Shown here: positions 13,661 through 21,264 of the stretch, in pieces
Numbering within the stretch: position 1 is the stretch's first letter
Layout: each line of letters begins with the position of its first letter
Virus record (IMG/VR): IMGVR_UViG_3300047552_000441
Coordinates: 1 to 36,489 of that record
From: a virus
Strand: one strand, 5' to 3'
DNA length: 36,489 nt
Translations under genes and position numbers: made by a program
The notes under the pieces: model-generated
What the model was told of the DNA's origin: nothing
The model's database searches: none
What the model saw: the letters and a program-made list of their open reading frames with translations, nothing else

Positions 13661-13707
13661 ATCCTTTCTCTCTTAAAAACACGGTTTAAATTAGAATGTG
13701 AGGCATT

Positions 13708-13980
13708 ATGGAAGGGGTAGAGAGGTTGGCAGTAGCTATAATCAAGCAAGCTGTTGCAGATGCGTGTAAAGATACGGACAGAATAAAAAACACTATCAAG
13801 AAAAAGATTGCAGAAAAAGAAAAATACGAAGCTACTAAGTTTTTAACTACAAGGAATGATGATCTTAAGTATTGGTGCAATATAGCTAATTTAGATTTTG
13901 AGGTGTGTTATGCTGCGGTTAGTAAAGTCAAAACTGAAAAGTCTTTTTGGAAGAAAATCCTTAAAGAAATTGAGGCTTAG
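13708..13980 (+). CDS. Unknown basic helical protein, 90 aa
   Basis: Not recognised. Lys-rich and helical: VAIIKQAVADACKDTDRIKN, KKKIAEKEKYEATKF, ending KSFWKKILKEIEA. GAGG lies before ATG. The sequence 5' of the gene (about 13673-13694) resembles 4741-4760, next to the palindrome cluster, so a shared control element is possible. It overlaps the next gene by 71 bases. Confidence 0.65.
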   Translation: MEGVERLAVAIIKQAVADACKDTDRIKNTIKKKIAEKEKYEATKFLTTRNDDLKYWCNIANLDFEVCYAAVSKVKTEKSFWKKILKEIEA

Positions 13981-14182
13981 TAATGCCTCTAAGTATGGGG
14001 TGGAATTTTACTCTAACTATGTGTATTCTGAAGCTAGGATACATACAGCAAGTGGATATTGGACATATTCTGAGCTAAGATTGCCCATAAACAATGTTAC
14101 TGATGAAGAGCTGGATAAATACATACAGGAAATTATATACAAGCTACTTGTTTTAAAATCTTGCTATACGCTACTTAAGTAA
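13910..14182 (+). CDS. Unknown basic protein, 90 aa
   Basis: Not recognised. Start chosen at ATG 13910, with GAGG 6 bases upstream; ATG 13898 lacks a site. The N-terminus is basic (LRLVKSKLKSLFGRKSLKK), the rest is mixed alpha/beta with many aromatics (GVEFYSNYVYSEARIHTAS). The long overlap with the gene before it is unusual even here. The first 23 codons might be an artefact, but the frame after 13980 is free and looks coding. Confidence 0.6.
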   Translation: MLRLVKSKLKSLFGRKSLKKLRLSNASKYGVEFYSNYVYSEARIHTASGYWTYSELRLPINNVTDEELDKYIQEIIYKLLVLKSCYTLLK

Positions 14183-14260
14183 TTACTATAGTATTTATTC
14201 TTAAGTATTATTACTATAATAAATATACTATAGATATATACTTAAGTATTACTTAAGTAA
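14172..14260. repeat. Second cluster of ATACTTAAGTAT-type palindromes
   Basis: Palindromes at 14172-14181 (TACTTAAGTA), 14184-14193 (TACTATAGTA), 14197-14208 (one mismatch), 14238-14249 (exact ATACTTAAGTAT) and 14249-14260 (TTACTTAAGTAA). Bases 14224-14248 match 4933-4957 exactly. As at the first cluster, the array ends at the -10 of a leftward TTGACA/TACCCT promoter. Read rightward, it lies directly before the primase gene. Operator array is the leading interpretation. Confidence 0.8.
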
Positions 14261-14263
14261 TTT

Positions 14264-14292
14264 AGGGTAACACATAACTTTTATTTTGTCAA
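14264..14292 (-). promoter_or_regulatory. Leftward promoter-like element, antisense to the upstream genes
   Basis: TTGACA (14292-14287), 17-base spacer ending TGT, TACCCT (14269-14264) on the minus strand, with a palindrome at the expected start. It matches the element at 4960-4988 in every part. It points away from the primase and would make RNA antisense to 14182 and below. The -35 lies 2 bases before the primase ATG. Confidence 0.5.
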
Positions 14293-14294
14293 GT

Positions 14295-15077
14295 ATGAAA
14301 ATAGATATTTTAGCAAATTCTGTACAAGATGGTGAATCTAGGCGTTTTGATTGCCCGTTTTGCGGTGGAAATCAATCACTTAGTATTTCTAAGAATGGTA
14401 ATAAGATCCTGTACAACTGTTTTAGGGCTATTTGTGCTAAAAACGGTAGTGTTGGGTATGTACCGTCTTTAGATGCCTTAAAATCACGTTTAAATGCACC
14501 AAGCAAAGCAGAGGAGAAGTTTTTTATACCTGACTACTGGGTACATGGTGTTTCTTCTGAAAAGACCATTAAAATGCTTTTAAAGACTAATTCGTATGAA
14601 GCATACAAAAACGGTAACTTTAGGGTTGCGTATGACCCTAGGGAGGATAGGCTTGTATATCTCGTACAGGATGTACAAGGTAGCATGGTAGGTGCTGTAG
14701 GTAGAACTTTATCCAATGCTGTACCTAAAACGTTAAACTACCCAGGATCTGCGCCTGTACCTTTTAATGCTTGTGGTAAATCCTGTACAAAGCTAGTTAT
14801 TGTTGAGGATTGTGCATCAGCTTGTGCTATATCTGAAATACCAGGGGTACGAGGTATGGCGTTGCTTGGTACATACTTACGCAAAGATTATATACCCTTT
14901 ATGGCAAGGCATCTTGATGTGTACATAGCATTAGATTACGATGCTAGAAAAAAAGCACTTGACATGAAGCAAAGATTGCTGTATTATTGCAAAAAAGTAA
15001 ATGTTATTATTTTAGATAAAGATATAAAAGACATGACCTTGAACGAAAGAGAGAACCTATTTTATGCACCACGATGA
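14295..15077 (+). CDS. DNA primase (zinc ribbon plus TOPRIM), 260 aa
   Basis: Makes RNA primers for lagging-strand synthesis. An N-terminal zinc-ribbon pattern, C20-x2-C23 (DCPFCGG) with C42 and C47 (YNCFRAICAKN), resembles the template-reading finger of T7 gp4-type primases. The TOPRIM core is visible: VIVED at 168-172 (catalytic Glu), LLGT near 190-193 and ALDYDA at 212-217 (metal-binding Asp pair). It lacks a helicase domain; the helicase is a separate gene at 19967, so the T7 gp4 functions are split here. ATG 14295 is preferred; there is no ribosome site, and the palindrome cluster with a TTGTCA run precedes it, so translation may be unusual. Confidence 0.85.
   Translation: MKIDILANSVQDGESRRFDCPFCGGNQSLSISKNGNKILYNCFRAICAKNGSVGYVPSLDALKSRLNAPSKAEEKFFIPDYWVHGVSSEKTIKMLLKTNSYEAYKNGNFRVAYDPREDRLVYLVQDVQGSMVGAVGRTLSNAVPKTLNYPGSAPVPFNACGKSCTKLVIVEDCASACAISEIPGVRGMALLGTYLRKDYIPFMARHLDVYIALDYDARKKALDMKQRLLYYCKKVNVIILDKDIKDMTLNERENLFYAPR
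14959..14987 (+). promoter_or_regulatory. Possible internal promoter before the NAD genes
   Basis: TTGACA, 17-base spacer, TATTAT, inside the end of the primase gene and about 75 bases before the Nudix gene. No extended -10. Coding constraint could create it by chance. Confidence 0.3.
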
Positions 15078-15576
15078 ACTATACACTGGCAAATTTCTAA
15101 GCATCCACAGAACTCAGGAAGGGTACGAATATGCTGAACGTAAAGGTAAAGATAGCGTTGCTTTTTTGCTTTATGATTCTAGTAATAATACCGTTGGTTA
15201 TCGCAACGAATACAAGCCACCTGTAGCTACGTGGGTACTTGGTGCGTTTGGGGGGAGTATTGATAAGCAAAAATCCCCTGTTGATATTGTGATTGACGAA
15301 GTTGCTGAAGAGGCTATGTACAATGTGTCACCAAAAGATGTTAAGTATCTAGGAAAATACCTTGTATCCACACAAATGAATCAATGGTGTATGCTGTACG
15401 CAGTAGACGTAACAAATAATGAAGGTGACTATTATAGTGAGCAATCTTTTGATGTTTTAGAGAGCTTATCTGATACAAGCTGGCATAGGGCAGACAATAT
15501 TCCTACTGAGTGCTGGAAAGCATACGTAATTTTAACTAAGATGTTTGAGAAAGGTTTGGTAAAGCGTTATGTATAA
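15064..15576 (+). CDS. Nudix-like hydrolase, possibly acting on ADP-ribose, 170 aa
   Basis: Nudix fold by pattern: strands SVAFLLYDSSNNTVGYRNEY, a Gly-Gly turn (FGGSIDKQKSP) and a helix with VIDEVAEEAMY. The Nudix box normally reads REUxEExGU; here it is DEVAEEAM, keeping the metal-binding EE but with Asp for Arg and Met for Gly, and the first Glu of the box is not evident. Activity may be altered or lost. It overlaps the primase end and the NAMPT start, so it belongs to the NAD operon. ADP-ribose pyrophosphatase activity, recycling the product of NAD-cleaving defences, would fit the location but is inference. Confidence 0.7.
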   Translation: MHHDELYTGKFLSIHRTQEGYEYAERKGKDSVAFLLYDSSNNTVGYRNEYKPPVATWVLGAFGGSIDKQKSPVDIVIDEVAEEAMYNVSPKDVKYLGKYLVSTQMNQWCMLYAVDVTNNEGDYYSEQSFDVLESLSDTSWHRADNIPTECWKAYVILTKMFEKGLVKRYV

Positions 15577-16888
15577 TTTAATCATGCTTACAGATTCGTA
15601 TAAACTTTCTCATTTCGATCAGTATCCTAGCAAAATGCGGGGTATGCAATCATACCTAGAGGCACGTGGTGGTGCGTATAAGGATATTGTGTTCTTTGGA
15701 CTTGATTACATCATCAAAACGTACTTTACGCAGATCACTACAGGCATGATTGATGAGGCGGAAGCCTATGCAAATGCCCATGGCCTGCCCTTTAATCGGG
15801 AGGGGTGGGAGTATATTGCCACTTTGGATGGTTTACCTGTACGAGTAGTAGCAAAGCCTGAAGGTACTATCTGTAGTGTAAATGAGCCTTTGCTTACTAT
15901 TGAAAGCACTGATGAGAAGGCTGTGTGGCTTGTAAACTACCTTGAAACTCTGCTAATGAAAGTGTGGTATCCTTGTACCGTAGCTAGTAAAGCACTGTCT
16001 GTACGCAAACTACTAACAAAACATTACGAAAAAACTGGGGCTAATACAGATGCTATTGCTTTCTCTTATCATAATTTTGGTGATCGTGGAGCTACTTCAG
16101 TAGAGGCGGCTGCAATCGGCGGTGCTGCACACTTACTTACATTTTCAGGTACAGATAATTTTAACGCTTTAAGACTTATTGACAATACTTATATTAACAG
16201 TGATTCTGGTATTGGCTTTTCTATTCCTGCAACAGAACATTCTACAGTTACTTCCTGGGGTAAAAAGAATGAATTTTCTATGTATGATAATTACTTAGAA
16301 AAGAATAAAGGTAAAAATATTATTGCGTGTGTTATGGATTCGTACAATATCTATGATGCAGTACATTATATTACTACTACACTAAAGCGTAAAATTGAAT
16401 CTGTTGAATATCCTACTTTTGTAATTCGCCCTGATTCAGGCAATCCGCTTGACGTAATTCCTTCTATTATAGGTATTATGGAAAGTAATAATGTAGCTTA
16501 TAAAGAAGTAGGAAGCTACAAACTATTTGATAAATATAGAATTATTTGGGGAGATGGAATTTCACCAGAAGCTATTGACAAGATACTTGATCTTGTGGTA
16601 TCATTAGGCTACTCACCAGAAAACATTGCGTTTGGTAGTGGTGGGGACTTGATGCAGAAGTTAGATAGAGATACGTGCAAGTTTGCCATCAAATGCTGCG
16701 CTGTACGCACAGAGAGTGGAGAATGGGAGCCTGTATTTAAATCGCCTTTGCATGATGGCTTTAAAGTGTCAAAGGCAGGCTACCAGACAGTAAAAGAGGG
16801 TGTTGTATATTATGAAAACGGATGGATCAATACTCAACATATTTCATTTGTAGACATTCGCCTGCAACTACAAGGAGGTTTAAAATGA
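15569..16888 (+). CDS. nadV: Nicotinamide phosphoribosyltransferase
   Basis: Joins nicotinamide and PRPP to form NMN, the first step of two-step NAD+ salvage. Full length (439 aa). Family motifs: LTDSYKLSHFDQYP (7-20), YLEARGG (29-35), SYHNFGDRG (166-174), SIPATEHSTVTSWG (218-231) with the catalytic His at 224, VIRPDSGNPLDV (285-296) and FGSGGDLMQKLDRDTCKFA. All active-site residues I can place are present. It overlaps the Nudix-like gene by 8 bases. Paired with the NMN adenylyltransferase at 19456 it completes nicotinamide to NAD+, the combination known from phages as an NAD+ reconstitution pathway (NARP2 type). Confidence 0.95.
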   Translation: MYNLIMLTDSYKLSHFDQYPSKMRGMQSYLEARGGAYKDIVFFGLDYIIKTYFTQITTGMIDEAEAYANAHGLPFNREGWEYIATLDGLPVRVVAKPEGTICSVNEPLLTIESTDEKAVWLVNYLETLLMKVWYPCTVASKALSVRKLLTKHYEKTGANTDAIAFSYHNFGDRGATSVEAAAIGGAAHLLTFSGTDNFNALRLIDNTYINSDSGIGFSIPATEHSTVTSWGKKNEFSMYDNYLEKNKGKNIIACVMDSYNIYDAVHYITTTLKRKIESVEYPTFVIRPDSGNPLDVIPSIIGIMESNNVAYKEVGSYKLFDKYRIIWGDGISPEAIDKILDLVVSLGYSPENIAFGSGGDLMQKLDRDTCKFAIKCCAVRTESGEWEPVFKSPLHDGFKVSKAGYQTVKEGVVYYENGWINTQHISFVDIRLQLQGGLK

Positions 16889-17085
16889 TACCAGCTATAG
16901 CATTAGTAGATAAATATATTTCTAGTGATGGGTTTCGCATTGAACGTCTAGTCAAAGGTGTCCGATACCTTATTTCTAGTGTGCATTATGGAAGCTTGTT
17001 ACGAGAAGGTGCAATTGCTCCAGCAGATTCCTGCGCTGTAGCTTGTATATTAGCTGGTGCGGGATTGCATGAGGAGGAAGTATGA
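16885..17085 (+). CDS. Unknown small protein, 66 aa
   Basis: Starts at ATG 16885 (AAGGAGG, an excellent ribosome site), overlapping the NAMPT stop. MIPAIALVDKYISSDGFRIE, then beta strands and DSCAVACILAGAGLHEEEV. Not recognised. First of nine small genes inserted between the two NAD enzymes. Confidence 0.7.
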   Translation: MIPAIALVDKYISSDGFRIERLVKGVRYLISSVHYGSLLREGAIAPADSCAVACILAGAGLHEEEV

Positions 17086-17255
17086 TAGAAGAACCTAGAA
17101 TTACAGTACGGTATTTAACTAAGCAGAATGGTAAGCGTGTTTTGCAGACGTACGTTGGTGCAAAGATGTTACAGAACTCTACTGGACTATCCTGGACATC
17201 AGCAGAGGGTTGGGTAGATGTTCCTGAGTTTATTGAGAAGGTGGAGGAAGTATGA
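17082..17255 (+). CDS. Unknown small protein, 57 aa
   Basis: Beta-rich N-terminus (PRITVRYLTKQNGKRVLQTY), ending EGWVDVPEFIEKVEEV. GAGGAGG lies close to ATG; both ends overlap neighbours as ATGA. Not recognised. Confidence 0.65.
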   Translation: MIEEPRITVRYLTKQNGKRVLQTYVGAKMLQNSTGLSWTSAEGWVDVPEFIEKVEEV

Positions 17256-17551
17256 GTGCTATAGACAGATATGCAGTTGGAAAGGTTTTTCATGGCGAGA
17301 AGCAAAGACTAGCGGATAAAGTGTGCAGAGATATAATGAATCTCAATATTGCCGACAGTTTGTGGAAAGAGATTGTAGATGAATCTTCTCTTGAGGTTGT
17401 ACGAGATGTTGACTTAATGGCATCAGCATCATCAGCAGCCCCAGATATTGTGATTCGTGATATACATAAAATTATTTGCGCTGTTGGATATTATTATCAG
17501 TCTCGCTACGGAATTACGTTTGTGAAAGTGGCACAAAAGGAGGAAGTATGA
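17252..17551 (+). CDS. Unknown helical protein, 99 aa
   Basis: Helical, charged (GEKQRLADKVCRDIMNLNI, LWKEIVDESSLEVVRDVD), ending YGITFVKVAQKEEV. GGAGG lies upstream of ATG. Repeated GGAGGAAGTATG junctions across these genes suggest duplication of start regions. Not recognised. Confidence 0.7.
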   Translation: MSAIDRYAVGKVFHGEKQRLADKVCRDIMNLNIADSLWKEIVDESSLEVVRDVDLMASASSAAPDIVIRDIHKIICAVGYYYQSRYGITFVKVAQKEEV

Positions 17552-17799
17552 GTGAACTAGCAGATAGCATTAAGCGGTTGCGTGAAAATTGCTTGCCAGA
17601 TTCTATCGGTATCCAAACCATCAACCAGCTTGTTGAGCTTGTGGCGGAGATGCGTACCGCACTGGAAACGGCAAGTCACGAAATAAAAATGACAAAGTAT
17701 GAGCTAGAGGGGAACAACCCAAAGGGGCCGTATATTGAAAAAGCGTATATTACATACAGATTAGCCAAAGCCGCACCAATAGCAGCACTGAAGGAGTAG
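17548..17799 (+). CDS. Unknown coiled-coil-like protein, 83 aa
   Basis: ATG 17548 with AGGAGG upstream. Helical heptad-like pattern (ELADSIKRLRENC, INQLVELVAEMRTALETA), ending RLAKAAPIAALKE. Similar short proteins with a LxELVxEMRxALE helix are common in phages. Function unknown. Confidence 0.7.
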   Translation: MSELADSIKRLRENCLPDSIGIQTINQLVELVAEMRTALETASHEIKMTKYELEGNNPKGPYIEKAYITYRLAKAAPIAALKE

Positions 17800-17802
17800 G
17801 GT

Positions 17803-18006
17803 ATGACTGTAAAAGAATTAATTGAGATTTTGCAAAAACACCCGCAAGATTTGCAGGTTGCTCGCGGATTGTTCAGTGAGTATTGCATTGTTGTGGAAGC
17901 AGATATTAGCGTAGGGGTGGAGTGTGAGCAAAGGCCATATGGGTGGGTTCCCCTTAGACGTCCTGATAAACCGCTGCAAACTTATTTATTAATTAGAGGA
18001 AACTAG
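17803..18006 (+). CDS. Small phage protein MTVKELIEILQKHPQD, 67 aa
   Basis: The opening helix TVKELIEILQKHPQDLQV is typical of a short phage protein type with unknown function; the rest is beta (SEYCIVVEADISVGVECE, LQTYLLIRG). AAGGAG lies about 9 bases before ATG. Similarity recalled, not checked. Confidence 0.7.
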   Translation: MTVKELIEILQKHPQDLQVARGLFSEYCIVVEADISVGVECEQRPYGWVPLRRPDKPLQTYLLIRGN

Positions 18007-18008
18007 CC

Positions 18009-18395
18009 ATGAACACACAAAAACAAAACGCAATTTTGGTAAGGGATGCGCTGGTACACGCTGAGAAACTTCTTGAGAAGCAAATTATAAACCTTGGCAT
18101 TACTGAAGTGATACCAGCACACTCTGAAATATCACGCGCAATCCCCGCAGCGCAAGCACTGGTGGATGGGGTGGGTGATGGGTGGCAGCCGATTGAGACT
18201 GCGCCGAAAACGGGAAAGACCATAATACTTTACGGAAAAACTCGTCATGCTGACTTTGACCATGTTGGTGTTGGCCACTGGTACAAAACCTATAACAGAT
18301 GGGCTTACGATGGGTATCTTGGTGATGAGCCAAAACAACCAACCCATTGGATGCTACTTCCGAAGCCACCAGCTATGAAAGGGAATAATTTATGA
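18009..18395 (+). CDS. DUF551-like protein, 128 aa
   Basis: The C-terminal half has WQPIETAPKTGKTIILYG, VGVGHWYKTYNRWAYDG and PTHWMLLPKPP, the arrangement of the DUF551 family found in many phages and prophages; function unknown. The N-terminal half is helical (AILVRDALVHAEKLLEKQI). The coding DNA is richer in GC than its neighbours, which could mean recent acquisition. Confidence 0.75.
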   Translation: MNTQKQNAILVRDALVHAEKLLEKQIINLGITEVIPAHSEISRAIPAAQALVDGVGDGWQPIETAPKTGKTIILYGKTRHADFDHVGVGHWYKTYNRWAYDGYLGDEPKQPTHWMLLPKPPAMKGNNL

Positions 18396-18952
18396 CATAC
18401 AGTTTTTCAAAACAAACACTAGAAGCAATAGATACAATTAAGCGCATGGACTTGAAGATTGCTGTTCCGCAAAAATTTACTCATGTATCACTTAATGATA
18501 GCGGAATCACAACTGACGTTTCACAAAAAACTATTCACGTCCCAAGTATTTTTACTTCTTACGAGTTAGCCATCATGTCATTGCGGGCAGAGATAGCGGA
18601 TACAAAAAGAGCAATCGCATTATTGCTAGATATAAAAAGAACGAAGGGATATATTATGAAAGATTGGGAAAATTGGCATATTACAGGTACACATCATCTA
18701 GAAAGATATGTACCTGGCACAGATGTTACTTTGCTGTTTTCTGATGGATCTAAAACAAGGCAGTTTAAGGACTGGCGCGGTATTATTACAAGCATTGTGT
18801 CGGATATGGGGACATATAAGAACGCAAGTATTGAATACGCCGGTACTATTTTGTTATTTGAGGCATGGAAAGATGCAAATTCGCAAATAATAATAGAAAC
18901 ACTAGATGAAGCAATGAACAACCCTTTATATAAATACTGGTGGGGAAAGTAA
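18392..18952 (+). CDS. Unknown protein, 186 aa
   Basis: Not recognised. Helical N-terminus (SKQTLEAIDTIKRMDLKIAV), a central helix (ELAIMSLRAEIADTKRAIAL) and a C-terminal part with WENWHITGTHHLERYVPG and GTILLFEAWKDANSQIII. An internal ATG at 18656 with AAGGGA upstream could give a second product of 98 aa (MKDWENWHITG...), or two original genes may be fused. The start overlaps the previous stop (ATGA-like), with AAGGGAA upstream. Confidence 0.7.
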   Translation: MTYSFSKQTLEAIDTIKRMDLKIAVPQKFTHVSLNDSGITTDVSQKTIHVPSIFTSYELAIMSLRAEIADTKRAIALLLDIKRTKGYIMKDWENWHITGTHHLERYVPGTDVTLLFSDGSKTRQFKDWRGIITSIVSDMGTYKNASIEYAGTILLFEAWKDANSQIIIETLDEAMNNPLYKYWWGK

Positions 18953-18953
18953 T

Positions 18954-19298
18954 ATGCCGTGGATACAAAAAACTGACCTAACACCTGCACACTATAGAGT
19001 ACCAAGCTGGTTATACATACCTAGCAGTACGCAGGTAGATGCTGCTAAACAGCTAAGAAAAGAGGCTACTCAGCACAGAGAATACGCCCTAGAGCAACAA
19101 AAAGCTGCTGCTAAAGAAAAGAACTTTGAAATTGCAAAGCATTTTAGTTTAGTTGCAGCAGAAGTGCTAAAAGAATATAGAGGATACGATTTAGCTATTC
19201 GCTGGATAGAGGGAGATACGACGATGCAAGAGCATGTAAGCGAACCTATTGCAGTATATGTAGATCGCGCTTTTAGCAACATAGATTTAGTGGAGTAA
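18954..19298 (+). CDS. Unknown coiled-coil protein, 114 aa
   Basis: Not recognised. Long Ala/Lys/Glu/Gln helix (AKQLRKEATQHREYALEQQK, AAKEKNFEIAKHFSLVAAEV) of coiled-coil type, ending in a short beta part (EPIAVYVDRAFSN). ATG one base after the previous stop, with GGGGAAAG upstream. Confidence 0.7.
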   Translation: MPWIQKTDLTPAHYRVPSWLYIPSSTQVDAAKQLRKEATQHREYALEQQKAAAKEKNFEIAKHFSLVAAEVLKEYRGYDLAIRWIEGDTTMQEHVSEPIAVYVDRAFSNIDLVE

Positions 19299-19300
19299 TT

Positions 19301-19459
19301 ATGGTAGATATTGCAAAATGCGCTAACGAAAGCTGTAAGCTAAAAGATACCTGCTGGAGGTATACAGCACCGCCAGGATACTGGCAAAGCTATGGAGGAT
19401 TTTCTCCAGACAAAGATGGTAACTGTGATGCGTACTGGAATGTAAAGGATAGAAAATGA
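19301..19459 (+). CDS. Small Cys-rich phage protein, possible zinc binder, 52 aa
   Basis: Cysteines at 7, 12, 18 and 42 (KCANESCKLKDTCWRYTAPP) and an aromatic QSYGGFSPDKDG stretch. I associate this pattern, C-x4-C-x5-C-x-RY, later QSY and a final Cys, with short phage proteins of unknown function. Four cysteines could hold a zinc ion. TGGAG lies upstream; the stop overlaps the next start. Confidence 0.7.
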   Translation: MVDIAKCANESCKLKDTCWRYTAPPGYWQSYGGFSPDKDGNCDAYWNVKDRK

Positions 19460-19986
19460 AAAAATATGGAATGTTTTTAGGCAGATTTCAGCCTTTTCAC
19501 GTAGGGCATGAAGCTGTGGTACATGAAATTATTGCTGACGGTAGAGAGCCTGTATTGGTTATTGGATCATCAAACGTAATCAATGAAAAGAATCCATACA
19601 CACCTCAGCAGCGTAAGGATATGATTCATTGTGTTTTTCCAGAAATATCCGTAATGACTGTGCCTGACTGTCCTGATGATGAAAAGTGGGTACAAGAACT
19701 AAAATTTATTGAAAACTACCTTGACAGTAACGATATTACATGGTACACTACCTACAAGATTTCCGATAGATCTTTGTACACATATAAAAACACTATCTAC
19801 ACTTACTATCAGCACTTTCTGACAGCGGAAGGACTTTCTGTGACAGAGGCTACCTATCCGTCAAAGCTAGGCATAAAGATTTCTGCTACTGATATAAGAA
19901 AAGATATTGACGAACATAGACACTACTTAGACAGCCGCGTATATAAATATTTAAAGGATACATATAATGTCAAAAGAGCTACTTAA
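19456..19986 (+). CDS. nadM: Nicotinamide-nucleotide adenylyltransferase
   Basis: Joins NMN and ATP to form NAD+, the second step of the salvage route begun by the NAMPT at 15569. 176 aa, the usual length for NadM-type or NadR N-domain enzymes. Nucleotidyltransferase motifs: GRFQPFHVGH at 9-18 (HxGH at 15-18), NPYTPQQR at 46-53 and ISATDIRKD at 142-150 (ISxTxxR). ATG overlaps the previous stop. It is followed by the helicase, with 20 bases of overlap, so NAD synthesis and replication genes share a transcript. Confidence 0.93.
   Translation: MKKYGMFLGRFQPFHVGHEAVVHEIIADGREPVLVIGSSNVINEKNPYTPQQRKDMIHCVFPEISVMTVPDCPDDEKWVQELKFIENYLDSNDITWYTTYKISDRSLYTYKNTIYTYYQHFLTAEGLSVTEATYPSKLGIKISATDIRKDIDEHRHYLDSRVYKYLKDTYNVKRAT
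19721..19749 (+). promoter_or_regulatory. Possible internal promoter before the helicase
   Basis: TTGACA, 17-base spacer ending TGG (extended -10), TACACT. It lies inside the adenylyltransferase gene, about 220 bases before the helicase. It matches the architecture of the window's other strong promoters, so it may be real, but coding sequence could produce it by chance. Confidence 0.4.
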
Positions 19987-21193
19987 AGCATTATTAGATT
20001 ATGAGTTCTATGACAAACATAAACACCAGCTACCAGAAAATAGCTTTAAAGATGCTAACGCAAAATGTATCTACCAGACTATTGTAGCGCACCATGACAA
20101 GCACGCACAAAGCCTGTCTGTACCTGAGCTTAAGGCACTGCACTACGCCCACAATCCGGCTATTACCCACGCAACAAAGACTAACCTTGCAATCTTATTT
20201 GACGAGATTGAAAAGATAGATATTTCTGCTGCTGTAGGTGAAGATCTTGTACTTGCTCACTATAAACTAAACCAGTTTACAGAGCTTGCACAGATGGCTA
20301 TGGATGGCGGGGACATGAAAGAAGTGTCTATCGAAAAAATGCAACAGGTGCTTGACAATATCCGTACAGCAGCTATGCCAAATTCAATGCTACAGGAGGA
20401 GTATGTCACTGATAATATTGATGAGCTTTTTGATGAGCTTAGTAGAGAGTACAAATGGAGGTTTTTGCCTCCCCTTGCTGAAGCAGTCGGTGGCATCGGT
20501 GAAGGCGTATTTGCTTTGGTTAGCGCAAGGCCAAACTGCGGTAAGACAGGCACACTAGCCGCTCTTGTATGTCAGCCAGGAGGGTTCTTAGCACAAGGTG
20601 CTGTAGTCCACTTTCTAGGTGTGGAGGAAAAGTCCGTACGAACAAAGATGCGTGCTATTTCTTCCTATACAGGCATGACTAAAGAAGAAATTATGGAGAA
20701 TCGTGGCTTTGCTGCTAAGAAATGGGCAGAAGTAAAGGATCGGTTTTTCCTTAAGGATGTGGTGGGGATGGACTTGACAGAGCTTGAAGAGTACGTCAAG
20801 ACACATAAAATGGACATCCTTATCATCGACCAGTTAGATAAGATTAAAGTAAGTGGCACATTCTCAGGAAACCACGATAAGTACGGATTCTTGTATGTAT
20901 CCATTCGTGAGATGGCTAAGAAATACAATATTGCTATTATTGGTGTGTGCCAGGCATCAAATGACGCAGAAGGCAAGCTGTACTTTGGTATGGATGCCCT
21001 AGCCGATTCTAAAACCTCTAAGGCAGCAGAACTTGACCTATGTATCTGTATTGGCAAAGAAAGTTTTGGTACTAATAGTGGCGAACGTGATGTTGGATTC
21101 CGTATGGCTAACATAGCGAAAAACAAACTTACGGGTACGGAAGAATCTATTGGTTTTGTACTTGACAGAAACTTAAGTAGGATTACACCATGA
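19967..21193 (+). CDS. Replicative DNA helicase (DnaB/T7 gp4 type), 408 aa
   Basis: Ring helicase that unwinds DNA at the fork and works with the separate primase at 14295. RecA-fold motor: Walker A ARPNCGKTG (187-195), a catalytic Glu region (HFLGVEEK), Walker B ILIIDQLD (284-291), a sensor-like IIGVCQAS and a C-terminal FVLDRNLSR. Residues 1-150 are a helical N-terminal domain (SVPELKALHYAHNPA), as in DnaB-type proteins. AAGGATACATATAATG gives a good start. No zinc finger or primase domain is present. Confidence 0.88.
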   Translation: MSKELLKALLDYEFYDKHKHQLPENSFKDANAKCIYQTIVAHHDKHAQSLSVPELKALHYAHNPAITHATKTNLAILFDEIEKIDISAAVGEDLVLAHYKLNQFTELAQMAMDGGDMKEVSIEKMQQVLDNIRTAAMPNSMLQEEYVTDNIDELFDELSREYKWRFLPPLAEAVGGIGEGVFALVSARPNCGKTGTLAALVCQPGGFLAQGAVVHFLGVEEKSVRTKMRAISSYTGMTKEEIMENRGFAAKKWAEVKDRFFLKDVVGMDLTELEEYVKTHKMDILIIDQLDKIKVSGTFSGNHDKYGFLYVSIREMAKKYNIAIIGVCQASNDAEGKLYFGMDALADSKTSKAAELDLCICIGKESFGTNSGERDVGFRMANIAKNKLTGTEESIGFVLDRNLSRITP

Positions 21194-21264
21194 CATATCT
21201 TGCCATAGCTTGCATATTTAATACTCTTTCTATTATTATACTTACACTAGGAATAAACAAATGA
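21190..21264 (+). CDS. 24-residue membrane peptide
   Basis: Almost all one membrane helix (YLAIACIFNTLSIIILTLG). ATG and TGA overlap both neighbours. Unknown; resembles the mini membrane peptide after the reductase gene. Confidence 0.55.
   Translation: MTYLAIACIFNTLSIIILTLGINK

Noticed and set aside
13673-13700. Shared element with 4741-4765 (AAAAACA..GTTTAAATTA)
   Set aside because: About 22 of 26 bases match, near both palindrome loci, but in AT-rich DNA this could be chance; I could not define borders or a function, so it is only mentioned.
20665-21126. Minus-strand frame of 153 codons opposite the helicase
   Set aside because: Fully antisense to the Walker-motif helicase; low-complexity Ser/Ile/Leu translation and no ribosome site.
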